Source: Flavobacteriales bacterium UBA1694 (GTDB lineage: Bacteria > Bacteroidota > Bacteroidia > Flavobacteriales > Weeksellaceae). From it: a DNA stretch of 27,409 nt. Shown one piece after another: positions 1-7,640 of this stretch. A program made the position numbers and the translations under genes. Every line of letters starts with the position of its first letter. Positions within the stretch are counted from its first letter, which is position 1. The notes under the pieces were generated by a model that was not told where the DNA came from, searched no databases, and saw only the letters and a list, made by a program, of their open reading frames with translations. The DNA lies in assembly GCA_002319955.1 (NCBI GenBank), contig DCJS01000032.1, forward strand, positions 1 through 27,409, read 5' to 3'.

Positions 1-1
1 G

Positions 2-445
2 GAAGTTAAAGAAGTCGCTCAGGACGCTTACATTAATGAGCCGAGCTACTGGGAAGAGGGCTCCCCTTGGGAAATTCAAAAAGAGAATACAAAGCAGCAG
101 CTTGTTAAAAAAGGCTACGAGTCAGAGGTTCTGAAATTTAGAATTGAAGACCAAAATGGCGTGGATATCACCCCTGCAATTTTAGAGGCCGAGCATGTGG
201 TGTTATTATTTTCCTATGCCCCACAAGCCCTAAGTTCAGACGCCCTTAAAGCCGCTCAAGACCTTGTGCGAGGGAATCCCCTAGTCTACGGGGTGTCCAC
301 CTCTTTAAACACCTTTTCAACCATACAAAACACGACCATGGATCCCACAGCCATTAAAACGATTGCAAGAAGTAATCCGTTTGTACTGGTATTACATAAA
401 GGAAAGATTGTCGAGAAAAAACCTGTGGACGAGTATAAACAATAA
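2..445 (+). CDS. C-terminal part of a BT_3928-type DoxX family membrane protein (5' end outside window)
   Basis: The reading frame is open from the first bases and ends at a TAA at 443-445, giving about 147 residues without the N-terminus. No transmembrane segment lies in this part. It looks like a soluble domain with a hydrophobic strand (VVLLFSYAP), a helix, and a strand-turn near the end (PFVLVLHKGKIVEKK), which suggests a thioredoxin-like fold. In Bacteroidota, DoxX proteins of the BT_3928 type carry such a C-terminal domain after four membrane helices and are commonly encoded upstream of tpiA, as here. The assignment rests on the tail sequence and the neighbourhood, because the DoxX part itself is off the window. 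An internal GTG at 161 is in frame but is not a plausible start, since the coding sense continues upstream. The function of the family is not established. Confidence 0.7.
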   Translation, partial: EVKEVAQDAYINEPSYWEEGSPWEIQKENTKQQLVKKGYESEVLKFRIEDQNGVDITPAILEAEHVVLLFSYAPQALSSDALKAAQDLVRGNPLVYGVSTSLNTFSTIQNTTMDPTAIKTIARSNPFVLVLHKGKIVEKKPVDEYKQ

Positions 446-470
446 CCCAATTAAGAAAAATAGTAGCCAT

Positions 471-818
471 ATGCAAAAATCAAATAAATCCATTGCGGGG
501 TACCACCTCCTAATGATCCTTTCGGCGGTCGATGATGAATTCGCCTCAGAAGAAGGCATTAAAATTCAGCAGTATCTCGCCGAGGAGTTTCCATTTCGAA
601 TTGATCTCGATAATGAAATTGACGCCATTGCCCGCCTTAAGCGCGCCGAGTGGAAAGCCCATTTTGAATTCCATGCGAAGTGCTTTTTGGAGGACTCCGT
701 GGAGAAGGAGCGAAAGGATTTTCTTGCCTTCGCTAAGAGTTTAATTAAAGCCGATGAGCAGGTAAGCTCAGACGAACACCAGTTTTATACCCATCTAAAA
801 ACGCTCTGGAGCGTCTAA
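471..818 (+). CDS. TerB-like (tellurite resistance TerB-fold) small protein
   Basis: This is a 115-residue, mostly helical protein. The frame is open from 363, but that start would overlap the upstream gene by more than 80 bases, so ATG 471 is preferred, leaving a 25-base spacer after the DoxX gene. Two acidic motifs resemble the paired metal-binding sites of the TerB fold: AVDDEFASEEG near residues 19-29 and LIKADEQVSSDEH near residues 91-103. TerB-like domains are all-helical and often bind divalent metals. A role in tellurite resistance should not be assumed for a single-domain protein in a housekeeping neighbourhood. It is probably co-transcribed with the DoxX gene upstream and the S9 peptidase downstream, which starts 17 bases after its stop. 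Confidence 0.6.
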   Translation: MQKSNKSIAGYHLLMILSAVDDEFASEEGIKIQQYLAEEFPFRIDLDNEIDAIARLKRAEWKAHFEFHAKCFLEDSVEKERKDFLAFAKSLIKADEQVSSDEHQFYTHLKTLWSV

Positions 819-835
819 CCCCCTAAGTGAAACTC

Positions 836-2962
836 ATGAAAAAAACCCTAATTTTCTCTGGATTAATCCTGTTTGCCATGACCAATGCACAAAAATGGCC
901 TGTCCTTAAGGCGCCTGTAGCCGAGACTCAAAGTCACGTAAGAACCATCCACGGCGATTCGGTAGAAGATCCCTACTACTGGATGATCGATTATTTTAAG
1001 AAAGGAAAAGACTCTCAAAAAGTCGTTGACTATTTAACTCAGGAGAATACCTACTGGGAAGCGATGATGAAAGATACGGAGCCACTTCGCGATGAACTTT
1101 ACAAAGAGATGCGCGCCAAAATTAAAGAACAGGACGAATCCGTTCCCGTCTTTAATAATGGCTATTACTATTACACGCGCACGGAGCAAGGAAAGCAGTA
1201 TTTCAAATACGCCCGTAAGAAAGGTTCTCTGGAGGCAAAAGAAGAGCTTCTTTTGGATGTAGACAAACTGGCAGAAGGAAAAGCGTATTATGCCGCTTCT
1301 GGATTTTCGATTTCTCCAGACAACTCAAAAATGATTTTTGGAGTTGACGACGTCTCTCGAAGACAGTATGATTTGTATATCAAAGATTTGAATACAGGTC
1401 AGATTACAGATCTAGGCATCAAGAATACCACGGGGCGTGCCACGTGGGCAAATGATAATAAAACGATTTTCTATACGGCTAAGAATCCGGAAACCCTTTT
1501 GTCAGAAAAAATCATGCGTCACATCTTAGGCACTTCGCCTTCGAGTGATCAGGTGGTTTACCTTGAGAAGGACAACACGAACTACATCGGACAGTATAAA
1601 AGTAAGAATCAGAAGTTTATCTTAATTAGTTCCTCGGCCACAACCTCTTCTGAGGTTTGGTACCTTGATGCAGACAAGCCAAGCGGCGCGTTTAAAGTCT
1701 TTCAACCTAGAATGCAGGATGTCCTTTATGATGTGACGGCTCTAGAAGACCGCTTCTTAGTGACGACCAATAAAGACGCCCTTAATTTCAAAATTATGGA
1801 GACGCCCATTGGGGCAACAGGTGTCGAGAATTGGAAAGAATTTATAAAGCACCGCGATAACGTTCTTGTTGAAGGAGTGGATGAGTTTAAGAACTTTTTA
1901 ATCATCCAAGAACGTGAAAATGGACTTACACAGCTTATAATTCTCGACCGTAAAACGGGTAAGAAAGAAGCCCTTAAGTTTGACGAACCAGCCTATACCC
2001 TGAGTGCAAGCTCTAATCCAGAATACAACACGGATAAATTTCGTTTTGGCTTTACCTCGATGATTACCCCTTCATCTCAATATGAGCAGGATCTTCGCTC
2101 TGGCAAACGCACACTTTTAAAGCAGCAGGAAGTTCTAGGTGGTTACGACAAGTCCAATTATGTGACGGAGCGAATCTTTGCCCCTTCAAGAGATGGGGTG
2201 TTAATTCCAATGTCTATTGTTTACAAGAAAGGCATGAAGAAGGATTCAAGCAATCCGCTTCTTCTTTATGCGTACGGATCCTATGGAAGCTCGATGAACG
2301 CTTCGTTTTCAACGACCCGTTTATCACTTCTAGACCGAGGTTTCGTCTATGTCCTTACCCATATTCGTGGCGGTCAGGAAATGGGGAGACAGTGGTACGA
2401 GGATGGAAAAATGATGAAGAAAATAAACACCTTTACCGATTTTATTGATTCAGCAAACTATTTAATTGACCAGAAGTATACCAGCTCCAAACACATGTAC
2501 GCCCAAGGTGGCTCCGCCGGAGGACTGTTGGTAGGTGCTGTTATAAATATGGCTCCAGAACTCTTTAATGGCGTGATAGCACAGGTGCCTTTTGTGGATG
2601 TTGTGAATACCATGCTTGATGAATCGATTCCATTGACCACCAACGAATACGACGAGTGGGGGAATCCAAACGAAAAGCCAGCATATGAGTACATGAAATC
2701 GTATTCACCGTATGAAAATGTAGAGAAGAAAAACTACCCAAATCTTTTGGTTACCACGGGGCTTCACGATTCTCAGGTTCAGTACTTTGAGCCTGCTAAG
2801 TGGACCGCAAGACTACGCGCGCTTAAAACCGACAACAACGTTTTACTTTTGAAAACCGACATGGCCTATGGCCATGGGGGCGCTTCGGGGCGTTTTGATT
2901 ACCTAAAAGACCTCGCCTTAGTGTACGCCTTTATGTTTAAATTAGAAGGAATAACCAAATAA
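836..2962 (+). CDS. Exported S9 family peptidase (prolyl oligopeptidase / oligopeptidase B-like)
   Basis: This 708-residue serine peptidase has an N-terminal signal peptide of about 18 residues (MKKTLIFSGLILFAMTNA), so it probably acts in the periplasm. The N-terminal half (about 25-440) corresponds to the seven-bladed propeller that gates the active site. The C-terminal half is the alpha/beta hydrolase. The catalytic Ser is S560 in GGSAGG, the Asp is D645 in TGLHDSQV, and the His is H680 in YGHGGASG. The stretch around MLDESIPLT and NEYDEWGNP is typical of the oligopeptidase B branch, which cleaves short peptides after basic residues. Substrate specificity is inferred, not seen. The frame also has a GTG at 827, but ATG 836 gives the cleaner signal peptide. 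It ends 13 bases before tpiA and is likely in the same transcript. Confidence 0.9.
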   Translation: MKKTLIFSGLILFAMTNAQKWPVLKAPVAETQSHVRTIHGDSVEDPYYWMIDYFKKGKDSQKVVDYLTQENTYWEAMMKDTEPLRDELYKEMRAKIKEQDESVPVFNNGYYYYTRTEQGKQYFKYARKKGSLEAKEELLLDVDKLAEGKAYYAASGFSISPDNSKMIFGVDDVSRRQYDLYIKDLNTGQITDLGIKNTTGRATWANDNKTIFYTAKNPETLLSEKIMRHILGTSPSSDQVVYLEKDNTNYIGQYKSKNQKFILISSSATTSSEVWYLDADKPSGAFKVFQPRMQDVLYDVTALEDRFLVTTNKDALNFKIMETPIGATGVENWKEFIKHRDNVLVEGVDEFKNFLIIQERENGLTQLIILDRKTGKKEALKFDEPAYTLSASSNPEYNTDKFRFGFTSMITPSSQYEQDLRSGKRTLLKQQEVLGGYDKSNYVTERIFAPSRDGVLIPMSIVYKKGMKKDSSNPLLLYAYGSYGSSMNASFSTTRLSLLDRGFVYVLTHIRGGQEMGRQWYEDGKMMKKINTFTDFIDSANYLIDQKYTSSKHMYAQGGSAGGLLVGAVINMAPELFNGVIAQVPFVDVVNTMLDESIPLTTNEYDEWGNPNEKPAYEYMKSYSPYENVEKKNYPNLLVTTGLHDSQVQYFEPAKWTARLRALKTDNNVLLLKTDMAYGHGGASGRFDYLKDLALVYAFMFKLEGITK

Positions 2963-2975
2963 TAACAAGACTGCT

Positions 2976-3734
2976 ATGAGAAAGAAAATAGTCGCTGGAA
3001 ACTGGAAAATGAATAAAGATTACGTGGGAGCCCAACAGCTTTTAACGCAACTCTTAAGCTATACAAATAATAACCCCCTGCCATGTGAGGTGCATATTGC
3101 GCCCCCATCGCTCTATGCGATGATGGCAAAAGACCTGCTGGAAAATGGAAAAGTGACGGTGCTGACTCAAGACGTGAGTGAGCATAATCAAGGCGCCTAC
3201 ACGGGCGAAATCTCTGTCGAAATGTTGAAATCCATCGGGGTACAGGGCTCTTTAGTCGGGCACTCAGAGCGCCGCCAATTTCACGGAGAGACGGACGCGC
3301 ACTGCGCAGTGAAAGTAAAAAAACTCCTTGAGGCTGGATTAACGCCAATTTACTGCAATGGTGAAACCCTTGAACAGCGTAAAAGCGGAGCGCATTTTGA
3401 CGTCGTGAAAAACCAAACTGAGGTGGCCTTATTTGGTCTTTCTGCAGAGGAGATCAAAAAAGTTATTATTGCTTACGAACCGGTTTGGGCCATTGGCACA
3501 GGAGAGACCGCAAGCCCGGAGCAGGCGCAGGAAATCCATGCCCATATTCGTCAACTCCTTTCTCAGAAGTACGGCAATGACGTGGCGCAGGAAATTTCAA
3601 TCTTATACGGTGGTTCCGTGAAACCAGAGAATGCCAAAGAGATTTTTTCTCAAAAAGACATTGATGGCGGACTTATCGGTGGGGCAGCCCTTAAAATTGA
3701 GGATTTCTCAAAAATTATTGAAGCTTTTGGGTAA
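2976..3734 (+). CDS. tpiA: Triose-phosphate isomerase
   Basis: This 252-residue TIM-barrel enzyme interconverts dihydroxyacetone phosphate and glyceraldehyde 3-phosphate in glycolysis and gluconeogenesis. All catalytic landmarks are present: K11 in GNWKMN, H96 in VGHSERR, and E168 in AYEPVWAIGTG, where the following residues form the mobile loop. The phosphate-binding GGSVKPEN and the C-terminal GGLIGGAAL are also present. Length matches the bacterial family. It is the last gene of the DoxX-TerB-peptidase-tpiA run and is followed within 35 bases by a strong intrinsic terminator. Long open frames on the opposite strand inside it are shadows. Confidence 0.98.
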   Translation: MRKKIVAGNWKMNKDYVGAQQLLTQLLSYTNNNPLPCEVHIAPPSLYAMMAKDLLENGKVTVLTQDVSEHNQGAYTGEISVEMLKSIGVQGSLVGHSERRQFHGETDAHCAVKVKKLLEAGLTPIYCNGETLEQRKSGAHFDVVKNQTEVALFGLSAEEIKKVIIAYEPVWAIGTGETASPEQAQEIHAHIRQLLSQKYGNDVAQEISILYGGSVKPENAKEIFSQKDIDGGLIGGAALKIEDFSKIIEAFG

Positions 3735-3764
3735 GCCGTAGCCTTATTAAACACATTTAAAAAG

Positions 3765-3797
3765 GATAAGGTCTGAGAAATCAGGCCTTATTTTTAT
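3765..3797 (+). terminator. Intrinsic terminator after tpiA
   Basis: The arms 3766-3776 and 3781-3791 pair over about 11 bp, with one G-U pair (AAGGTCTGA against TCAGGCCTT), around a GAAA tetraloop. The stem runs straight into a T-rich tract (ATTTTTATT). The tract overlaps the start of the prmA promoter. Confidence 0.88.
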
Positions 3798-3805
3798 TAC
3801 CTTTG
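3798..3805 (+). promoter_or_regulatory. Bacteroidota -7 element for prmA
   Basis: TACCTTTG matches TAnnTTTG exactly and ends only 4 bases before the prmA ATG at 3810. The transcription start should therefore fall on or next to the start codon, giving a leaderless or near-leaderless message. No clear TTG sits 19-21 bp upstream, where the terminator stem lies. Confidence 0.6.
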
Positions 3806-3809
3806 CCGT

Positions 3810-4640
3810 ATGGAAACGTACTTAGAATTTGACTTCAAAATTTCCCCCTTAAAGCCGTGGGATGAAATCCTAATGGCCACTCTTATTGAGCTTAACTTTG
3901 ATAGTTTTACAGAAAATGATCAAGGTATTTTAGCTTATATTCCTAAAGGCTTGTTTGAGCAATCAGCCCTAGATGCTCATTTTTTGATGGCGCATTCCGA
4001 GGTTAAGATTTCTTACACGTACAGCGAGATGCCAAACATTAACTGGAATGAGGAGTGGGAAAAGAATTTTGACCCTATCGAAGTAGCGGACAAAGTCTTA
4101 ATTCGTGCCGAATTCCATGAGTCCAAACCGGGGATGCATGAGATCGTGATTCAGCCCAAAATGTCCTTTGGGACGGGCCACCATCCCACCACGCACCTCA
4201 TGATTCAGCAAATGCTTTCAATGGATTTTGAAGGTAAAAGCGTTCTTGACATGGGATGTGGCACTTCTGTACTTGCTATTTTTGCCAAGCAAAAAGGAGC
4301 AAAACATGTGGCGGCTATTGATATCGACGAATGGTCGGTGGAGAATTCAATCGAAAATGCCCAGCGTAATTCTGTCGAACTTGAAATTTCGCAAGGCACG
4401 GCTGAGAATCTCGGAAAGGAAACTTTTGATATAATTTTAGCCAATATAAACCGAAACATTTTGATTTCAGATATTCCGACCTATAGTAGCGTTCTAAATC
4501 CAAAAGGACTCCTACTACTTTCAGGTCTGTGCTTTTTCGATGTCTCGGACATCCTTGAAGTCTGTGAAGTGAGCGGCCTTACCTTACTTGAGAAAGAGCA
4601 GCGTGAAGAGTGGATGACGCTTCGCTTAGAGAAGAATTAA
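3810..4640 (+). CDS. prmA: Ribosomal protein L11 methyltransferase
   Basis: This 276-residue class I methyltransferase trimethylates ribosomal protein L11 using S-adenosylmethionine. It has the usual two-domain layout. The N-terminal substrate-recognition domain (about 1-100) is followed by the catalytic Rossmann domain. The family signature FGTGHHPTTH is at residues 120-129, the SAM-binding motif LDMGCGTSVLAI at 146-157, and the NINRNIL motif (normally NI.a..l) near residue 212. The start is fixed by the promoter only 4 bases upstream and by the conserved N-terminus. It is transcribed separately from tpiA, judging by the intervening terminator and promoter, and is followed by its own terminator. 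Confidence 0.96.
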   Translation: METYLEFDFKISPLKPWDEILMATLIELNFDSFTENDQGILAYIPKGLFEQSALDAHFLMAHSEVKISYTYSEMPNINWNEEWEKNFDPIEVADKVLIRAEFHESKPGMHEIVIQPKMSFGTGHHPTTHLMIQQMLSMDFEGKSVLDMGCGTSVLAIFAKQKGAKHVAAIDIDEWSVENSIENAQRNSVELEISQGTAENLGKETFDIILANINRNILISDIPTYSSVLNPKGLLLLSGLCFFDVSDILEVCEVSGLTLLEKEQREEWMTLRLEKN

Positions 4641-4666
4641 AAAGTCAAAATTTGATCCGTCTAAAC

Positions 4667-4694
4667 TGCTCCCATCCTTGGGGGCATTTTTTTT
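4667..4694 (+). terminator. Intrinsic terminator after prmA
   Basis: The arms 4667-4674 and 4679-4686 form an 8-bp stem (TGCTCCCA / TGGGGGCA, one G-U) with a TCCT loop, followed by eight T residues. The T tract overlaps the stop codon of the convergent glycosyltransferase gene. The minus strand lacks a comparable T tract, so it acts mainly on prmA transcripts. Confidence 0.85.
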
Positions 4695-5910
4695 AAGACT
4701 TTTTGTTCTTTTCTTCAATCCAGCGACTTAGGTATTTCGTGCTTTGTAAGGTATGGTGCTGTAGTAGTGCCCCGAGATAGTTTTTCTGACGGTGCCAAGC
4801 TAGGCGCTCTAAGGTAGAATTTACCAAGACATGAAAGGACTGAGCAAACTGCTTCTTTTGGAACCGGGATTCTATTAAGTGGTACCCTTGCGCTCTTGAC
4901 TGGTTCCAAATGGACTCCTCTTGGTACAAAAGCACAGCTTTGTCTACAAGCTCTGCTGGGGAATCTGCGATAAAGCCATTCCACGGCATGGTGCCTTGAA
5001 TGCCTTCCGCGCCACTACTTGAGCTTACACTCGGGAGTCCGTAACTCATCGAATCAAGAAGCTTTCCTTTCAGCCCAGCCCCATAGGGAATTGGTGCAAG
5101 AAGCACCCGCGCATTAAATAGTACCTCCTGTAAGTTTTCTGCCCGACCCATGACTAAAAATCCCTGTGAGGGGTCATGAAGCGGCTTGAGCTTGGCACTC
5201 GGGTAAGCGCCGTAAATCAACATTTTTGCCCTTGCAAGGCGCTTTTTTATTTCAGGCCAAAGTTTTTTTAATTCTAAGACCGTATCGTAGTTGGGCGCAT
5301 GCAGAAAATTACCAATTGAAATAAAATCCTGACGGCTCTCAAAGGGGGGCGAATTTACAATGGCCTCAGCAAAAAGTGGAAGGTAGATTAAGATCTCCGG
5401 ATTTAATGCGTAGTTTTTAGTTAGTAAGGCGTATTCAAACTCGGAAATAATTAGTGAAAGATCACAGCGAAGAATAGAAGCAATCTCACGGTGGAAAACC
5501 TCACTCTGGAGGTCCGAATCTTTGAGTGGGATTCCCTTGGTATAAGCGCGCTCTCTGGCCTTTCGAAGAAAGTGCAAATCCTCCGTGTCAAGAATCTTTA
5601 AAGCGCTCGGACAGGCCTGCGCAGCGCGCCAACCAAACTGCTCTTCTAGGGTAAATCGATCAAATAGGACAATGGAGGGGTTAAGCTTAGCTAAGAGATC
5701 ATCAAAGTTCGAGTCGTTCAGTGTAATAGGGATTTCTTCAACGCCTAAGGGACTTAAGTTTGCGCTGTAAGTCCCTTTTTGGGCCGTGTATAAAAAACTT
5801 ATTCGGTAATTCTGGTCCTTAAAGAGTTCAAGGAGTTGAAGCATTCGTTTTCCGGCGGCCGTGGAGTTGGGCTCGGGCAGAACCGAGGCAATAATAACAA
5901 GATGCTTCAT
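4693..5910 (-). CDS. Glycosyltransferase, GT4-like (GT-B fold)
   Basis: This 405-residue protein has an N-terminal Rossmann-like half (HLVIIASVLPEPNSTAAGKRM, with strands up to about residue 180). The C-terminal nucleotide-sugar binding half contains FISIGNFLHAPNYD, LLAPIPYGAGLKGKLLDSM and YGLPSVSSSSGAEGI, the pattern of family GT4 retaining glycosyltransferases. The last part is rich in basic and aromatic residues. There is no signal peptide or membrane helix, so it is presumably cytosolic or loosely membrane-associated. It stands alone on its strand between prmA and a mannose-metabolism cupin, so a role in surface polysaccharide or glycolipid assembly is an inference. Donor and acceptor are unknown. 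A promoter element lies 4 bases upstream of its ATG. Confidence 0.82.
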   Translation of the reverse strand: MKHLVIIASVLPEPNSTAAGKRMLQLLELFKDQNYRISFLYTAQKGTYSANLSPLGVEEIPITLNDSNFDDLLAKLNPSIVLFDRFTLEEQFGWRAAQACPSALKILDTEDLHFLRKARERAYTKGIPLKDSDLQSEVFHREIASILRCDLSLIISEFEYALLTKNYALNPEILIYLPLFAEAIVNSPPFESRQDFISIGNFLHAPNYDTVLELKKLWPEIKKRLARAKMLIYGAYPSAKLKPLHDPSQGFLVMGRAENLQEVLFNARVLLAPIPYGAGLKGKLLDSMSYGLPSVSSSSGAEGIQGTMPWNGFIADSPAELVDKAVLLYQEESIWNQSRAQGYHLIESRFQKKQFAQSFHVLVNSTLERLAWHRQKNYLGALLQHHTLQSTKYLSRWIEEKNKKS

Positions 5911-5914
5911 TGCT

Positions 5915-5922
5915 CAAAAGTA
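5915..5922 (-). promoter_or_regulatory. Bacteroidota -7 element for the GT4 gene
   Basis: Read on the minus strand the element is TACTTTTG (TAnnTTTG), ending 4 bases before the ATG at 5910. A TTG occurs 16 bp further upstream, a shorter spacing than usual. The geometry matches that of prmA and predicts a leaderless message. Confidence 0.55.
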
Positions 5923-6161
5923 GTAAAATTGCCTGAGTCAAGAGCCTAATTAAGAGGGATTGGATACTTTTAGTAGGGTTTCTTATTTTTCTATTTTGGT
6001 TTAGCCATTGAGTTCTCCTCGGGCAGTCCCAAATCAAAAACAAAAAATAATGCGTCAAGTTTTAGGAAGTTTTCAGATTATGAATTAGATTTGAATAATA
6101 TTTGGTACAGCTTGGCTAAATTTTACATCTCAAGCGCCAAAGGCATATTAAATTAAGCAGA

Positions 6162-6509
6162 ATGTTAGAAATTGGAGAAAGACCCTGGGGGAAGTATTAC
6201 GTACTGGAGGATGAGCCTAACTATAAATTAAAGCGGATTGAGGTGAATCCTAAGCACCGTTTGTCTTACCAGTACCATAACCACCGTCAAGAATTTTGGA
6301 CAATTATTGAGGGAACGGCTACAGTGGTCATAGACGAAGAGGAACAAACCTTAAGTTACGGGCAAAGCGTTTTTATACCCCAAGGCAGCAAACACCGAAT
6401 CGAGAACCGGTCTGAACATCAGGTTGTATTCATTGAGGTGCAAACTGGCACCTATTTTGGTGAAGACGACATTGTGCGTTTGCAGGACGATTACCATCGA
6501 GAGGAGTAA
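6162..6509 (+). CDS. Stand-alone mannose-6-phosphate isomerase type II cupin domain
   Basis: This 115-residue cupin closely resembles the C-terminal phosphomannose isomerase domain of bifunctional ManC/AlgA enzymes. It carries the family marks RPWGKYYVLED (7-17), LKRIEVNPKHRLSYQYHNHRQEFW (23-46), EGTATVVIDEE and the C-terminal QTGTYFGEDDIVRLQDDYHR. Metal ligands likely come from Q37, H39, E44 and H78. The guanylyltransferase half found in ManC is absent, so this is a single-domain enzyme or relative that interconverts fructose 6-phosphate and mannose 6-phosphate. This supplies GDP-mannose for glycans. It stands alone, divergent from the GT4 gene across a 251-base spacer. A weak promoter candidate (TTTG at 6090, TAAATTTT at 6117, 23-bp spacing) lies upstream. 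Isomerase activity is inferred from family. Confidence 0.85.
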   Translation: MLEIGERPWGKYYVLEDEPNYKLKRIEVNPKHRLSYQYHNHRQEFWTIIEGTATVVIDEEEQTLSYGQSVFIPQGSKHRIENRSEHQVVFIEVQTGTYFGEDDIVRLQDDYHREE

Positions 6510-6676
6510 GTAAGTCTCAGGGAGTTTCCATTAGAGGCCTGGCTTTAAACTCAACTATTTTTGGGATTTTGAGTTAATAACGAGTGCATGAAGACGCAGT
6601 CTGATGAGGTACCCGATACGTTATCAAGAGGTTGAAATAGGCAATTGCTTTATTTTGGAAAAATTTCAAAAATCCA

Positions 6677-6707
6677 TTTGTGTAGTTAGAAAAAATACTT
6701 AAATTTG
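6677..6707 (+). promoter_or_regulatory. Consensus Bacteroidota promoter for tRNA-Arg
   Basis: A perfect pair: TTTG at 6677-6680, 19 bp, then TAAATTTG at 6700-6707. The predicted transcription start is about 6712, leaving a leader of roughly 44 bases before the mature tRNA. Confidence 0.85.
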
Positions 6708-6755
6708 CACCACTAAATCAAAGACTATTAGTCCAGACGTTTAGAAATCTTAAAT

Positions 6756-6829
6756 GGGTGCGTAGCTCAGTTGGATAGAGCATCTGCCTTCTAAGCAGAC
6801 GGTCATAGGTTCGAATCCTATCGCGCTCA
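6756..6829 (+). tRNA. tRNA-Arg (anticodon TCT)
   Basis: A complete cloverleaf of 74 bases. The acceptor GGGTGCG pairs with CGCGCTC (one G-U), the D stem is GCTC/GAGC, and the anticodon stem TCTGC/GCAGA carries the loop CTTCTAA, which reads AGA. The T stem is ATAGG/CCTAT with loop TTCGAAT, and the discriminator is A. The 3' CCA is not encoded, as the sequence continues CTTTTT. It has its own promoter and terminator. Confidence 0.97.
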
Positions 6830-6838
6830 CTTTTTACT

Positions 6839-6872
6839 AAAAAAGACTTTACATAGCTGTATAGTCTTTTTT
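6839..6872. terminator. Bidirectional intrinsic terminator between tRNA-Arg and the sigma-factor gene
   Basis: A long A/T-flanked hairpin. An outer stem AAAAAAGACT/AGTCTTTTTT is separated by one T-T mismatch from an inner stem TACA/TGTA with loop TAGC. The A tract on one side and T tract on the other let it stop the tRNA transcript on the plus strand and the sigma-factor transcript on the minus strand. Confidence 0.82.
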
Positions 6873-6959
6873 ATTTTCACAAAGGTCCTTACTGGTAGTT
6901 CCACAGGCTACTGCTTTTTGAGGAATTTAATGAGAATCAATCCTCATGCTTTCACAGTA

Positions 6960-7640
6960 CTATGGTGTTGGACTTTCATTCCAATTTTGCCTATTTTGCT
7001 CTATAGCGTGCATTACTCGATTCACTATGGCGTCGCAATAGATAAGATTAAATTCATAGAGATCAAGAGCCGAGTAAGTCTTTTCCACTTGACTGCGAAG
7101 CATTGATTTTGCACGACTAAGTCGCGCTTTGACATTGCTAGGTGAGATTTGGAGAATTTCCGAGGTTTCGGCGACGTTGAGCCCACTTATTTCGCGTAGC
7201 GAAAACACCATGCGGTACTGCTCAGGAATATTTTGAAGTGACACCTCGATAAATTGCCCAAGCTCTCGATTGTGAATCGGTTTATTGGCATCGTTATCTG
7301 TGGTATTAAACAGGGGTTTTATTTTCTCGTTAATTGATTTTCCGGACTGTTCAAACTTATAACTAAACTTTTCTTTTTTGTGGTAGCAGTTATTTAGCAT
7401 AATACGCATGATCCATGTCTTAAAACTTGCGCGGTTTTGAAAGTGCCCTAAGTGTTGATATGCATCAACAAAGGTGTCCTGCATTAGGTCTTGAGTGTCT
7501 TCATGATTGAAGTTGTAAAAGCGCCCAATCTTGTACAAATGCGGGTTGAAACGCCGCACAATGAGTTCGTATAGGTTGGTTTCGCCCTTAATTACGCGAT
7601 CGATAATTTGGGAGTCTGTAAGCTGCTCTTTTGGGTTCAT
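6960..7640 (-). CDS. ECF-type RNA polymerase sigma factor (sigma-70 family)
   Basis: This 226-residue sigma factor has region 2 at about residues 24-90: DTQDLMQDTFVDAYQHLGHF for core binding, then FKTWIMRIMLNNC for -10 recognition. Region 4 is at about 132-185, with the helix-turn-helix NVAETSEILQISPSNVKARLSRAKSML. A tail of about 40 residues (LYEFNLIYCDAIVNRVM and beyond) follows region 4, a feature seen in many Bacteroidota ECF factors. Its ATG overlaps the TGA of the upstream DoxX-like membrane gene (ATGA), so translation is probably coupled. No FecR- or RskA-type anti-sigma gene is adjacent. The regulon cannot be read from this window. Confidence 0.93.
   Translation of the reverse strand: MNPKEQLTDSQIIDRVIKGETNLYELIVRRFNPHLYKIGRFYNFNHEDTQDLMQDTFVDAYQHLGHFQNRASFKTWIMRIMLNNCYHKKEKFSYKFEQSGKSINEKIKPLFNTTDNDANKPIHNRELGQFIEVSLQNIPEQYRMVFSLREISGLNVAETSEILQISPSNVKARLSRAKSMLRSQVEKTYSALDLYEFNLIYCDAIVNRVMHAIEQNRQNWNESPTP

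Noticed and set aside
363..470. Extended start of the TerB-like gene at 363
   Set aside because: It would overlap the DoxX gene by 83 bases, and the extra residues look like a frame-shifted reading of that gene.
2974..3348. Long open frame on the minus strand inside tpiA
   Set aside because: It lies wholly within the certain tpiA gene; its Arg/Ser/Pro-rich translation looks like an antisense shadow.
5828..6058. Small minus-strand open frame across the GT4 start and its upstream spacer
   Set aside because: It overlaps the GT4 start in another frame, its composition is poor, and a promoter element lies inside it.
6548..6575. AACTCAA/TTGAGTT hairpin after the cupin gene as a terminator
   Set aside because: It has a 7-bp stem but a 14-base loop and no T tract after it.
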